DNA from: Candidatus Nitrosopumilus sp. | GTDB lineage: Archaea; Thermoproteota; Nitrososphaeria; Nitrososphaerales; Nitrosopumilaceae | Assembly: GCA_024644105.1 (NCBI GenBank) | Contig: JAHELP010000003.1 | Coordinates: forward strand, 1 to 57,389 | Length of the DNA stretch: 57,389 bases | Reading direction: 5' to 3' | Shown here: piece by piece, positions 9,801-17,252 of the stretch | How positions within the stretch are numbered: the stretch's first letter is position 1 | How the letters are laid out: each line of letters opens with the position of its first letter | Made by a program: the position numbers and the translations under genes | The notes under the pieces: generated by a model | Database searches by the model: none | Told to the model about the DNA's origin: nothing | What the model saw: only the letters and a program-made list of their open reading frames with translations

Positions 9801-10676
9801 ATGGTGAGCTTGTGGAATTCCAGAAACTTCATTATCAAAATATGTTGTAGAGTGATACTGTAACAAGTCAACTAGGTCTTGAACAATCAATGGGGGAGTT
9901 CCTGCTTCTTTACTCTCTTTCAATCTTTGATTAACTCTAATGATATCTACCATTTTGTGTGTCAAGTCATCTTCAGATCTAATTCCAGTTTCAAGAATAA
10001 TGGAAGGTCTAACAGTAACTGGTGGCACTGGTAATGCTTGGAGAATAAACCACTCTGGTCTTGCAGTAATTGGATCATAGTTTAGTAATTCTAAATCTTC
10101 ATCAAGAATTTGTGAAAATCTTTCTCTAATTGTAATTGGTAATAATCTATGTTCACCAATTTCTGTTTTCTCTACAAAGATAGTTGGTTTGGTAAAGACT
10201 AATTCGTATTGAGTTTTTCCACAGTGTGGACATTCTTTTGCTTTTTTAGCTTTTTCTATGATTTGTTCTGGAATACGTTTTTGTGAAACTACAGTATAAG
10301 CAGCATGTTTATCTTTAATTTTTTGGAATGCATTAAGATCCTCTTGAGGTACTTTGAGTCTTGCACAAGAACGACATGTTGATTGTAATAATTTGTAGAT
10401 GTTATCAATAAATGCAATGTGTAAAATTGGTTCTGCAAGTTCAATATGTCCAAAGTGGCCAGGACATCTTGCGGCAGTATTACCACAGGTTAGACATTTT
10501 TGTCCAGGCTCTAGTGTTCCCAATCTACCATCCATAAGACCTCCTTGAACTGGCATTCCATCTTCATCATATGTTTCAGGAGCAGTAATTTCAGCGACAG
10601 AGTATTTTCTAATCTCAGTTGGAGACCAGACAGAGAAACGAATTCCATCAATTGCTTTAATTGCTTGAACAGACAT
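6885..10676 (-). CDS. rpoA: DNA-directed RNA polymerase subunit A, A' and A'' fused
   Basis: At 1263 aa this one gene covers both halves that most Archaea encode separately as rpoA1 and rpoA2. The N-terminal zinc site (CLTCGNTAARCPGHFGH) and second CxxC pairs (CRSCA, CPHCG) are present. The catalytic magnesium loop NADFDGDEMNLH is near residue 460. The bridge/trigger-loop segment GIVTAQSIGEPGTQMTLRTF is near 945. No stop or frameshift separates the A'/A'' junction (about 880-890). The gene follows rpoB by two bases. An unsplit subunit A is a known thaumarchaeal character. Confidence 0.97.
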   Translation of the reverse strand: MSVQAIKAIDGIRFSVWSPTEIRKYSVAEITAPETYDEDGMPVQGGLMDGRLGTLEPGQKCLTCGNTAARCPGHFGHIELAEPILHIAFIDNIYKLLQSTCRSCARLKVPQEDLNAFQKIKDKHAAYTVVSQKRIPEQIIEKAKKAKECPHCGKTQYELVFTKPTIFVEKTEIGEHRLLPITIRERFSQILDEDLELLNYDPITARPEWFILQALPVPPVTVRPSIILETGIRSEDDLTHKMVDIIRVNQRLKESKEAGTPPLIVQDLVDLLQYHSTTYFDNEVSGIPQAHHRSGRPLKTLTQRLKGKEGRFRGSLSGKRVDFSSRTVISPDPNLDLSEVGVPEQVAMKLTIPEIVTEWNIERMRKLVINGPEKFPGVNYIVRPDGVKIRLDFVEDRSTIAETLEIGYLIERHLADGDIVMFNRQPSLHQMSIMAHYVRVLPGKTFRLHPSVCPPYNADFDGDEMNLHVPQSEEARAEAILLMRVQDQLISPRYGGPIIGALRDFVTGAYLLTKDDTTLSVQEFSNYAMLGGYSDVLPKPGTKTKDGPAYTGKQLFSLFLPKDFNYVLTSKWSKGTKGPDKDVVIKNGELISGVIDKTSIGAEEPESILHRITKDYGNAVGKNFLNSILIMVKQFITHYGFSYGYGDLEVPEKNVQKILDDINETYDIVADLTDQYKKGTLKLTRGMKAEEALEAYIVNELGKARVKAGDTANDSLDDSNAGKIMATTGARGSALNVGQMAGALGQQSRRGNRMNDGYSNRALTHYQEHDSNPDAHGFVKSNYRTGLTALEFFFHAMGGREGLVDTAVRTQQSGYMQRRLINALEHIRLEYDGTVRDPHGHIVQFLYGEDGIDVQKSDHGEAFNASRLAESQTIIDSGKKATKEEIDTLAKKYTKTFNPRLTSLVSDALHKSNLSKDGVEAVCKKGLSLYNKAKVEPGQGVGIVTAQSIGEPGTQMTLRTFHFAGIKERNVTLGLPRLIELVDARKKPVTPTMDIYLDADSKKSREKAIEVARNVLQTKVSALIANTETDYSTNIKLIISPNRLKERGCSMTEIEAALSSNKKFKMEITGELITLNLVDEADTATAIAIRNKVLNTTVKGVPDIERVTLVQKDDEWVIQTTGSNIAKVLEVKGIDKKNVRTNNVFEIAGTLGIEAARNSLIDELNHTLGDQGLEVDNRYIMLVSDLMCSRGYMQQIGRHGIAGTKDSVLARAAFEITVPTIAHAALQGEIEQLKGITENVIVGSNIPIGSGTVDLYMQVSKKK

Positions 10677-10678
10677 CT

Positions 10679-13600
10679 CTAGATTTTCTCCTTGATTAGT
10701 AATCTAGGTGCAACGTTAAGACTCTGCATTTCTTGTAAGAGAAGTTTGAATGCATAAGCTACAGATACAGAAGATACTTTGGCTTTATCGCCACAAACTC
10801 TGCAAACATATTTTCTTTGTTTAACATCATGATATGCAACAAGACCACATCTTTCACATACGAAAATATCAGATTTATCAGACTCGTCTAATAATCTGTC
10901 TTTAAGAATCATAGAAGCACCATATGCAATCAAACAATCTCTTTCCATCTCACCAAATCTTAATCCACCACCTCTTGCTCTTCCTTCAGTTGGCTGTTTA
11001 GTAAGCATCTGAACTTGTCCACGTGCTCTTGCATGGATTTTATCTGCAACCATGTGATGGAGTTTTTGATAATATACTACTCCAATGAAAACTTCGACTG
11101 GGAATGATTTTCCAGTTCTTCCATCATACATTATCTCTTTACCAGAATATTCAAAACCATGTGCATCCATGACTTGCTTGACTTCAGGCATTTTCTCACC
11201 TACAAATGCAGAACCATCAAATCTTTTACCACGTAATGCTGCTGCTTTACCACAGATAGATTCCATCATCATTCCAACTGTCATTCTTGAAGGGAATGCA
11301 TGAGGATTAATCAAAACATCAGGAGACATTCCACTTGCAGTGTATGGCAAATCTTCGGCTTTGGCTAAAATTCCAAGTACACCTTTTTGTCCGTGTCTTG
11401 ATGCAAATTTATCTCCAATTTCAGGAATTCTCATATCTCTTGCTCTAATTTTATACATTTTTCCTCCTTCGTTTGATTGAGTCATTACAATAGTATCAAT
11501 TACTCCAGTTTCAGAAGGTCTTACACCAATTGAAGTATCTCTTCTGTAAGGACCAGATGATTCAAATTCTCTATATTCTTCCATGAATCTTGGAGGACTA
11601 GTTTTTCCAATTAAAATATCTCCACCTTTTACTGGAGCTTCAGATGCAACTACTCCATCATCTTCAAGTAATCTGTATGCACGTTCACCTTTGTAACCTC
11701 TAATGTTATCTTCAGCATTTGGAATCTCAAAGCTGTCACGCATTCCACCAGGATATTGTTTTGCTTCAGCATCATAAATTCTAAAGAAGAATGTTCTACC
11801 AAGACCCCTATCAACTGATGCTTTACTTAGTACAATTGCGTCTTCAATATTGTAACCATCAAATGGTAACACTGCAACAACACAATTCTGACCTGCTGGC
11901 CTATCTTCTAATCCCAAAAGTTTCATTGCTTTTGTGTTAACAATTGGAACTTGTGGATATAGCATAAAGTGTTGTCTGACATATGTACTGGTATTCATCA
12001 TTGGTGTTGAAAATCCTAAACTTTGTTTTGCCATTGCAGATTCGTATGTATTTCTTGGAGACTGGTTGTGTTCAGGATATGGAATTATAGAAGCTCCTGC
12101 ACCTAAAATTGCTGGTGGGAATACTTCCAAGTGAGTATGTTTCTTTGCATCTTTTTCATCTAGTGTAACATAACAATTTTCTTCTTCATTAGCATCAATC
12201 ATTTCCAAGATACCCATTCTCAAAAGATCAGTCCAAGAAAGTAATTTTTTGGAGATTTTATCTAGTAGTTCTGCAGTAAGTAATGGTTTGTTATCTTTGA
12301 TGATAATTAATGGACGTAATACTCTACCTGCATTACAATTAACATAGAGTCTTCGAGTTGAACCTTCAATATCAGATTTGTGGAATGATACTCCTACATG
12401 AGGATGAATCTTTGAGTTTCTTCTTAACTCTCTAAGTGATGTTGCCAGCTCTCCACCATCTTTGTAATATCCAATTAATTTTCCATCTACAAAGATTCTA
12501 GTTCCGTCTTTCTTCAAATCTTCTTTTGCATCAAAGAAATGAACGGTTCCAAGATCATAGAGTTTTTCTATAATTTCTTCTGATGGTACATTGACTGAAA
12601 TAATTCCAGATAGAGCCAAGTTTTTGACTAAACCACAGTTTGAGCCTTCTGGAGTTTCACTAGGACAGATTCTTCCAAAGTGAGTTGCATGCAAATCTCT
12701 GGCCTCAAAGTTTGGCTGAGTTCTACTAAGTGGAGATTGAATTCTTCTAAGATGACTGATTGTGGAAAGATAATTGGTTCTATCAAGTAATTGAGTAACG
12801 CCAACACGTCCTCTTCCCCAATTTCCAGTTGCAATTGCATTGTTTAATTTATCAGTAATAATTCCAGGACGAATTGCTGCAGCAACTGCATTAATGCCTC
12901 GTTTTTGACCTGAGCGTTCTAATTGATATTTCATATCTCTAACTAAATTCCTAAATGCAGTTCTAAACAAATCTGCCAACATTTGTCCTGCAAATTTGAT
13001 TACTTTGTTTCCATAATGATCTTTATCATCAGGAGTAATCCAACCAAGTTTTAGTTCTAATAATTTACAAGCTGCTTCACCTAAGAATTGGGCCTTTTCT
13101 TTTCTATTTTCAGGATGTTTTCCTAAATGAGGTAATAATCCCCAATCAAGTAAAGTTTCAGCTCGTTTAATCTGGAACTCTTCTAACATTCCCGGAGCAA
13201 TTCTTTTACTGATATAGACAATGGCATCTTTTGATGTAGGGACATCACCTGCTTTCTCAAATGAGCCTTCTAGTTCATCTTGGATATCATCTACTAATGA
13301 AACAACAGATGCAATTTCTCTATCAGATTCTAATCCAAGTGCTCTCATCAATGTAACAACTGGAATATCAACAGGGGAACCAGGAATTCTAGCAACAATT
13401 AATCCATCATTTTTCATGACGAGTTCTAATTTTGCACGATAGCCAACAATTGAAGAATATACTTTAGCTTTGAAAACAATATTTCCTCCTACAGTTTCTC
13501 TATCTACAATTATTTTATTGTAAGAAAGATCTTCTAATCCAACGATTACACGTTCTGAACCATTGATGATAAAGTAACCACCTGGATCTTGTGGATCTTC

Positions 13601-14026
13601 ACCATGTTCAATTAATTTTTGAGAAGAGAAATTATGTAAGATACATGCATTTGATTTTGCCATTACTGGTACATCGCCAATGTGAACAAATCTAGATTCT
13701 AAAATTTTTCCATCTTCAACAACACTTGCTTCCATCATAACAGGTGCAGAATAAGAAACATTTCTCAATCTTGCCTCAGCTGGAGTGATATGTGTAATAG
13801 AGCCATCAAGTTCCATCATTCTTGGTTGTTGAAGTTTGACTTTACCTAGTTGAATCTTGTATGGATATTCAGCATTTTCAATATCAATTTGTCCTACTTC
13901 ATTTATGATACTTTGAAGTCCTCTTTCTAAAAATTCATCAAAAGAGTTTAGATGTTGACGTGCAATACCTTCACGTTTTAGAATATCTTGAATTACTGGC
14001 CATCTTTTAGTTGAAGGATCTGCCAT
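10679..14026 (-). CDS. rpoB: DNA-directed RNA polymerase subunit B
   Basis: The 1115-aa subunit is full length and unsplit, unlike the B''/B' split of many Euryarchaeota. It contains SRTQPNFEARDLHATHFGRICPSETPEG in conserved context, the nucleotide-binding GDKFASRHGQKGVLG block, and a C-terminal zinc ribbon (CERCG...CRVCG, about 1055-1080). It forms the other side of the active-site cleft with subunit A. It abuts rpoH upstream with no gap and rpoA downstream with a two-base gap, so the three are one transcription unit. Confidence 0.97.
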   Translation of the reverse strand: MADPSTKRWPVIQDILKREGIARQHLNSFDEFLERGLQSIINEVGQIDIENAEYPYKIQLGKVKLQQPRMMELDGSITHITPAEARLRNVSYSAPVMMEASVVEDGKILESRFVHIGDVPVMAKSNACILHNFSSQKLIEHGEDPQDPGGYFIINGSERVIVGLEDLSYNKIIVDRETVGGNIVFKAKVYSSIVGYRAKLELVMKNDGLIVARIPGSPVDIPVVTLMRALGLESDREIASVVSLVDDIQDELEGSFEKAGDVPTSKDAIVYISKRIAPGMLEEFQIKRAETLLDWGLLPHLGKHPENRKEKAQFLGEAACKLLELKLGWITPDDKDHYGNKVIKFAGQMLADLFRTAFRNLVRDMKYQLERSGQKRGINAVAAAIRPGIITDKLNNAIATGNWGRGRVGVTQLLDRTNYLSTISHLRRIQSPLSRTQPNFEARDLHATHFGRICPSETPEGSNCGLVKNLALSGIISVNVPSEEIIEKLYDLGTVHFFDAKEDLKKDGTRIFVDGKLIGYYKDGGELATSLRELRRNSKIHPHVGVSFHKSDIEGSTRRLYVNCNAGRVLRPLIIIKDNKPLLTAELLDKISKKLLSWTDLLRMGILEMIDANEEENCYVTLDEKDAKKHTHLEVFPPAILGAGASIIPYPEHNQSPRNTYESAMAKQSLGFSTPMMNTSTYVRQHFMLYPQVPIVNTKAMKLLGLEDRPAGQNCVVAVLPFDGYNIEDAIVLSKASVDRGLGRTFFFRIYDAEAKQYPGGMRDSFEIPNAEDNIRGYKGERAYRLLEDDGVVASEAPVKGGDILIGKTSPPRFMEEYREFESSGPYRRDTSIGVRPSETGVIDTIVMTQSNEGGKMYKIRARDMRIPEIGDKFASRHGQKGVLGILAKAEDLPYTASGMSPDVLINPHAFPSRMTVGMMMESICGKAAALRGKRFDGSAFVGEKMPEVKQVMDAHGFEYSGKEIMYDGRTGKSFPVEVFIGVVYYQKLHHMVADKIHARARGQVQMLTKQPTEGRARGGGLRFGEMERDCLIAYGASMILKDRLLDESDKSDIFVCERCGLVAYHDVKQRKYVCRVCGDKAKVSSVSVAYAFKLLLQEMQSLNVAPRLLIKEKI

Positions 14027-14278
14027 TTAGATTTCCACCACATATCGATAATAGAGACTTTCACCAGCAGTTGGGCTTTTTCGAGTAATCTTAATCATAT
14101 CTCCTGGTTTTACACCAAGTCCCAAAATTGCAGGATCATTTACAAAGATTAATGGTAATTCAGTTGGTTTACAATTATATTTTTTTAAAACTTCTTCAGC
14201 TTCTTGTTTTGGAATAATTTCATGTTTTGGGACATAGACATGATCAGGTACTAGGACTTGATTTTTCTTAGTTGCCAT
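14027..14278 (-). CDS. rpoH: DNA-directed RNA polymerase subunit H (Rpb5-like)
   Basis: An 83-aa protein matching the C-terminal assembly domain of eukaryotic Rpb5, with VPKHEIIPKQEAEEVLKKY, a downstream LPLIFVNDPAILGLGVKPGD block and the basic IKITRKSPTAGESLYYRYVV end. It is the first gene of rpoH-rpoB-rpoA, the normal archaeal order. Its stop is immediately followed by the rpoB start. The promoter lies in the divergent gap to the first PEFG-CTERM gene. Confidence 0.95.
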   Translation of the reverse strand: MATKKNQVLVPDHVYVPKHEIIPKQEAEEVLKKYNCKPTELPLIFVNDPAILGLGVKPGDMIKITRKSPTAGESLYYRYVVEI

Positions 14279-14425
14279 TTACAGCACTCCCACATCGAAC
14301 ATTAAATGTAACAGAAAATAATACACACAAACTGTCAAAAATTCACGCTCGGGTTAATATATATGTAATTTGAAAATCGAAAAAACCTGCCTTTTTTCTA
14401 TTTTGTCAACAAATTTTTTCGTAAC

Positions 14426-14434
14426 CTTAAATAG
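14426..14434 (+). promoter_or_regulatory. TATA box deciding the start of the first PEFG-CTERM gene
   Basis: CTTAAATAG is centred 27 bases before the ATG at 14457. This is the distance expected when transcription starts at the A of the start codon. It excludes the upstream in-frame ATG at 14370, whose extra 29 residues would also place a non-signal sequence before the signal peptide. Confidence 0.65.
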
Positions 14435-14456
14435 TATAAATTCAGGCGTAAAATTG

Positions 14457-15287
14457 ATGAAAGCTCATCTAACGGTGTTTGCCCTATCTGCAATATTATT
14501 TGCAAGTATTGGTATGGCACCAGCATTTGGACAAATACAAAGCTCGATTGTTGTTACTACAGACAAATCATCATATGCAGAAGGTGAAACAATCCTAGTA
14601 ACAGGTGAAGTAAAAGATCTGTATGGTGTTCCAGTTAGTGTAATTGTCAAAGCTCCTAATGGGAACTTGGTATCAATTGCACAAGTAACAGTTGGTGCTG
14701 ACAAAAAATTCAGTACAGAAGTTACTGCAGGCGGTTCATTAATGAAAGCTACTGGTACATACACAGTTACAGTTCAATATGGAACAGAGAATCGAACAGC
14801 TACTGCATCATTTGAATTTGCTGGATCTTCAGAAACTCCAACAAAGAATCCTTCCAATGTTACTGACAAAACAGTATCAGTTCAAGGTTCAAGTGATTTA
14901 ATAGGATATGAAATTACAGGCGGAAAATTATTAAGCATTATGCCTGATGTGGATGCAAATTCACTCATTGTTTCTATTTCTGCAACAAGCGACGGTTCAT
15001 TGACTCTTACAATTCCTAGATCGGTATTGGATGCAACAATTGGTGGTGAAGATGATGACTTTTTCGTCTTAATTGACGGAGAAGAAGTAGACTTTGATGA
15101 AACAGTAACATCAACTGACAGAGTACTCACTATAGCATTCCCAGTAGGTGCAGAAGAGATCGAAATAATCGGTACATTTGTAGTCCCAGAATTTGGTACA
15201 ATAGCAGCTATGATTCTAGCAGTAGCAATTATCTCAATAATTGCAGTCTCTGCAAAATCAAGACTTAGTATTATACCAAGATACTAA
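14457..15287 (+). CDS. Exported Ig-like protein with PEFG-CTERM sorting signal (1)
   Basis: A 276-aa protein with a signal peptide (MKAHLTVFALSAILFASIG, cleavage after AFGQ) and an Ig-like domain (about 30-125) with the pattern D-K-x-x-Y-x-x-G-E-x-I-x-V-x-G. A second beta domain (about 145-240) contains GGKLLSIMPDVDANSLIV and VLIDGEEVDFDE. The C-terminus is a PEFG motif, a hydrophobic helix and a basic tail (KSRLSIIPRY). PEFG-CTERM tails are thought to be processed by an archaeosortase and to fix the protein to the envelope. It is the first of four tandem related genes. A sugar-binding or adhesive role is possible but not shown. Confidence 0.8.
   Translation: MKAHLTVFALSAILFASIGMAPAFGQIQSSIVVTTDKSSYAEGETILVTGEVKDLYGVPVSVIVKAPNGNLVSIAQVTVGADKKFSTEVTAGGSLMKATGTYTVTVQYGTENRTATASFEFAGSSETPTKNPSNVTDKTVSVQGSSDLIGYEITGGKLLSIMPDVDANSLIVSISATSDGSLTLTIPRSVLDATIGGEDDDFFVLIDGEEVDFDETVTSTDRVLTIAFPVGAEEIEIIGTFVVPEFGTIAAMILAVAIISIIAVSAKSRLSIIPRY
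15186..15287 (+). repeat. PEFG-CTERM coding repeat, copy 1
   Basis: This 102-base segment encodes PEFG, the hydrophobic helix and the basic tail. It recurs at 16158-16259 and 17096-17197. About the first 78 bases are identical in all three copies including silent positions; the last 24 differ at only a few synonymous sites. Confidence 0.95.
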
Positions 15288-15293
15288 ATCTCA

Positions 15294-15310
15294 TCTTTTT
15301 TCTATTTTTA
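15294..15310 (+). terminator. T-rich stretch after PEFG gene 1
   Basis: Two T-runs (CTTTTTTCTATTTTT) follow the stop by a few bases. Archaeal RNA polymerase terminates at such T-rich tracts. Similar tracts follow the next two PEFG genes, so each gene probably forms its own transcript. Confidence 0.5.
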
Positions 15311-15357
15311 GGGATCAGTGTGATCTATAGATATAAGATCATAAAAATTGAATTTTG

Positions 15358-15372
15358 AATATACATAAATAG
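15358..15372 (+). promoter_or_regulatory. Core promoter of PEFG gene 2
   Basis: AATATACATAAATAG ends exactly 24 bases before the ATG at 15396. The identical 15-mer occurs at 16284-16298 with the same 24-base spacing to the next gene. The spacing implies leaderless mRNAs. Confidence 0.75.
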
Positions 15373-15395
15373 CAATAATACTGGGTGGAAATAGG

Positions 15396-16259
15396 ATGAA
15401 TTTTAAACGTTCTACAACATCAATGGCAATAGCCCTCATGGCAGTGTCATTAGTTTCAATGACCTCTATTCAGCAAGATGCTTTTGCTCAAACTATTGGA
15501 ATGTCCATTACGGCTACAGCCGATAAAGGTGGAAATACAATTACTGTAACAGGCCAAACAGTTTCAAAACTTAACGATGTTTCATTTACTGTAACATCTC
15601 CAAGTGGAAGCAATATTGTCGCAATTGATCAATTAACACCAGATGGTGATGGTCATTTTGTAAAAGTATTCAAAGTAGGACCAACATGGACTGAAAATGG
15701 ATTTTACAAAATTAAAGCATTGCAAGGCACAGGAGCAAATTCAATGTACACATTGAAAGTATTTGTTGAAGTAAAAGATGGCATGACTCAAAGAACTTCT
15801 GTAACTCAATCTAATTTAGAAACAGGAATTTTCACACCAAACACAACAAATGTTGGAAAAGATAAAGGAATTTTGCTCGATGCCATAATTATCGAGAATG
15901 GTTCTACAATGTTTGAGGTTACTGGGAAATCAGATAGAGTTAGTCAAGACATCACTTTGAAAGTGATAGCACCAAATGGAAATGTGGTAAAAGTGGCTCA
16001 AATATCACCAATGCTTGATGGAGAGTTTGCTGCAAAGATTACAGTAGGTGGTCCATTATGGAAACAAGATGGATTATACACAGTATCTGTAAAACAATTC
16101 GACGATCCAAAATATACTGCTTCAGCTCAAGTAGATATTAAGGATGGAGTTGTAGTGCCAGAATTTGGTACAATAGCAGCTATGATTCTAGCAGTAGCAA
16201 TTATCTCAATAATTGCAGTCTCTGCAAAATCAAGACTTAGCATTATTCCAAGATACTAA
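15396..16259 (+). CDS. Exported Ig-like protein with PEFG-CTERM sorting signal (2)
   Basis: A 287-aa protein with a signal peptide (MAIALMAVSLVSMTSIQQDAFA region) and two Ig-like domains (about 35-130 and 165-250). Each contains the family pattern V-x-x-P-x-G-N/S-x-V-x-I/V-x-Q...D-G-x-F...G-P-x-W-x-x-x-G-x-Y. It ends in the same PEFG-helix-KSRLSIIPRY tail as its neighbours. It lacks the second domain type found in copies 1 and 3; its two halves resemble one another instead. Predicted to be exported and attached to the cell envelope. Confidence 0.8.
   Translation: MNFKRSTTSMAIALMAVSLVSMTSIQQDAFAQTIGMSITATADKGGNTITVTGQTVSKLNDVSFTVTSPSGSNIVAIDQLTPDGDGHFVKVFKVGPTWTENGFYKIKALQGTGANSMYTLKVFVEVKDGMTQRTSVTQSNLETGIFTPNTTNVGKDKGILLDAIIIENGSTMFEVTGKSDRVSQDITLKVIAPNGNVVKVAQISPMLDGEFAAKITVGGPLWKQDGLYTVSVKQFDDPKYTASAQVDIKDGVVVPEFGTIAAMILAVAIISIIAVSAKSRLSIIPRY
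16158..16259 (+). repeat. PEFG-CTERM coding repeat, copy 2
   Basis: Second copy of the 102-base tail. It differs from copy 1 only near the end, at third codon positions (AGC for AGT, ATT for ATA). The spacing to copy 1 is 972 bases. Confidence 0.95.
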
Positions 16260-16264
16260 GTTCA

Positions 16265-16283
16265 CAACTTTTTTCTCTTTTTA
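16265..16283 (+). terminator. T-rich stretch after PEFG gene 2
   Basis: ACTTTTTTCTCTTTTT lies directly between the stop of gene 2 and the promoter box of gene 3. It is a probable archaeal T-tract terminator. Confidence 0.45.
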
Positions 16284-16298
16284 AATATACATAAATAG
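16284..16298 (+). promoter_or_regulatory. Core promoter of PEFG gene 3
   Basis: This is the same AATATACATAAATAG 15-mer as upstream of gene 2, again ending 24 bases before the ATG (16322). Confidence 0.75.
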
Positions 16299-16321
16299 AG
16301 ACAGATGCAAATCGCAACAAG

Positions 16322-17197
16322 ATGAACAACCGTACGTCGTTCGCGCTACTAGCCTTATTGACTGCAGTCGGTACTTTAACCATATCATCAGCATATGCTG
16401 CCGGAGAAATTCCAGAGGCATGTGTAGGATGTTCTACGGAAGATGCTAAAGCATCAGCAAAGAAAAACTTGCAAAATGCACTTCCAATATCTGTTTGGAC
16501 AGACAAAACAGAATATGGACACAATGATATGATTAAGGTAACAGGCCAAGTAGCAAACGTAGCCTCTGGATTTCCAGTCACAGTATCTGTTGTTAGTCCC
16601 TTAAACTCCATTGTTACAATTGATCAAGTCAGTGTAGCACAAGATGGTAGTTTTGAGACGACACTAAATACAGCAGGTGCAATGTGGAAATACGATGGTA
16701 CATACACCATTAAAGTAAACTATGGCAGTGCTGAAAAAAGCAATAAAGCTAAAGTTGAACTAGTTGGTGGAGAAATAGTTGAAAAACCTACAACCCCAAG
16801 CAAATGTGGCCCAGGTCAGATTGCTGCAAATGGTCAATGTATACCATTTACCATTGAAGGTGCAGTAGTAAAAAGTGCAACTATCAATACAGATGATAAT
16901 TCAATTGTCATTAAAATCAACGCTAAAAATGACGGAACACTAACAGTAACCCCAGCTAAAACAGTCATCGATGGTATCTTCATGGTACTAGTTGACGGTG
17001 AAGAATGGGATGATGTTGAAATTGTTGCAAACAAAGTAACAGTAAAGTTCCTAGCAGGCGCTGAGAAAATTGAAATTATCGGTACCTATGTGATTCCAGA
17101 ATTTGGTACAATAGCAGCTATGATTCTAGCAGTAGCAATTATCTCAATAATTGCAGTCTCTGCAAAATCAAGACTGAGTATTATACCAAGATACTAA
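16322..17197 (+). CDS. Exported Ig-like protein with PEFG-CTERM sorting signal (3)
   Basis: A 291-aa protein with a signal peptide (hydrophobic ALLALLTAVGTLTISSAYA) followed by a short Cys pair (CVGCS), then an Ig-like domain (about 55-145; DKTEYGHNDMIKVTGQVA). A linker with CGPGQIAANGQC leads to a second beta domain (about 175-255; VLVDGEEWDDVEIVANKV) and the PEFG tail. The two Cys pairs could form disulfides outside the cell. Domain order matches gene 1, and the second Cys motif resembles one in the CFI-box protein at 25 kb. Predicted to be anchored at the surface. Confidence 0.8.
   Translation: MNNRTSFALLALLTAVGTLTISSAYAAGEIPEACVGCSTEDAKASAKKNLQNALPISVWTDKTEYGHNDMIKVTGQVANVASGFPVTVSVVSPLNSIVTIDQVSVAQDGSFETTLNTAGAMWKYDGTYTIKVNYGSAEKSNKAKVELVGGEIVEKPTTPSKCGPGQIAANGQCIPFTIEGAVVKSATINTDDNSIVIKINAKNDGTLTVTPAKTVIDGIFMVLVDGEEWDDVEIVANKVTVKFLAGAEKIEIIGTYVIPEFGTIAAMILAVAIISIIAVSAKSRLSIIPRY
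17096..17197 (+). repeat. PEFG-CTERM coding repeat, copy 3
   Basis: Third copy of the 102-base tail, 938 bases after copy 2. It differs from copy 1 by a silent change (CTG for CTT) near its end. The sequence upstream of PEFG is not conserved at this level. Confidence 0.95.
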
Positions 17198-17252
17198 AAG
17201 TTACACAACTTTTTTCATTTTTTCATTTTTTAATAGTAAAGGAAATATACAA

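Noticed and set aside
14370-14456. N-terminal extension of PEFG protein 1
   Set aside because: The TATA box at 14426-14434 would lie inside it, and the signal peptide starts at the ATG at 14457.
16243-16611. 122-codon frame antisense to PEFG gene 3
   Set aside because: It runs over the signal peptide and promoter of a well-supported gene on the other strand.
15186-17197. Mobile element or transposon copies
   Set aside because: The repeats end at stop codons, carry no inverted ends or transposase and encode a sorting signal in frame.
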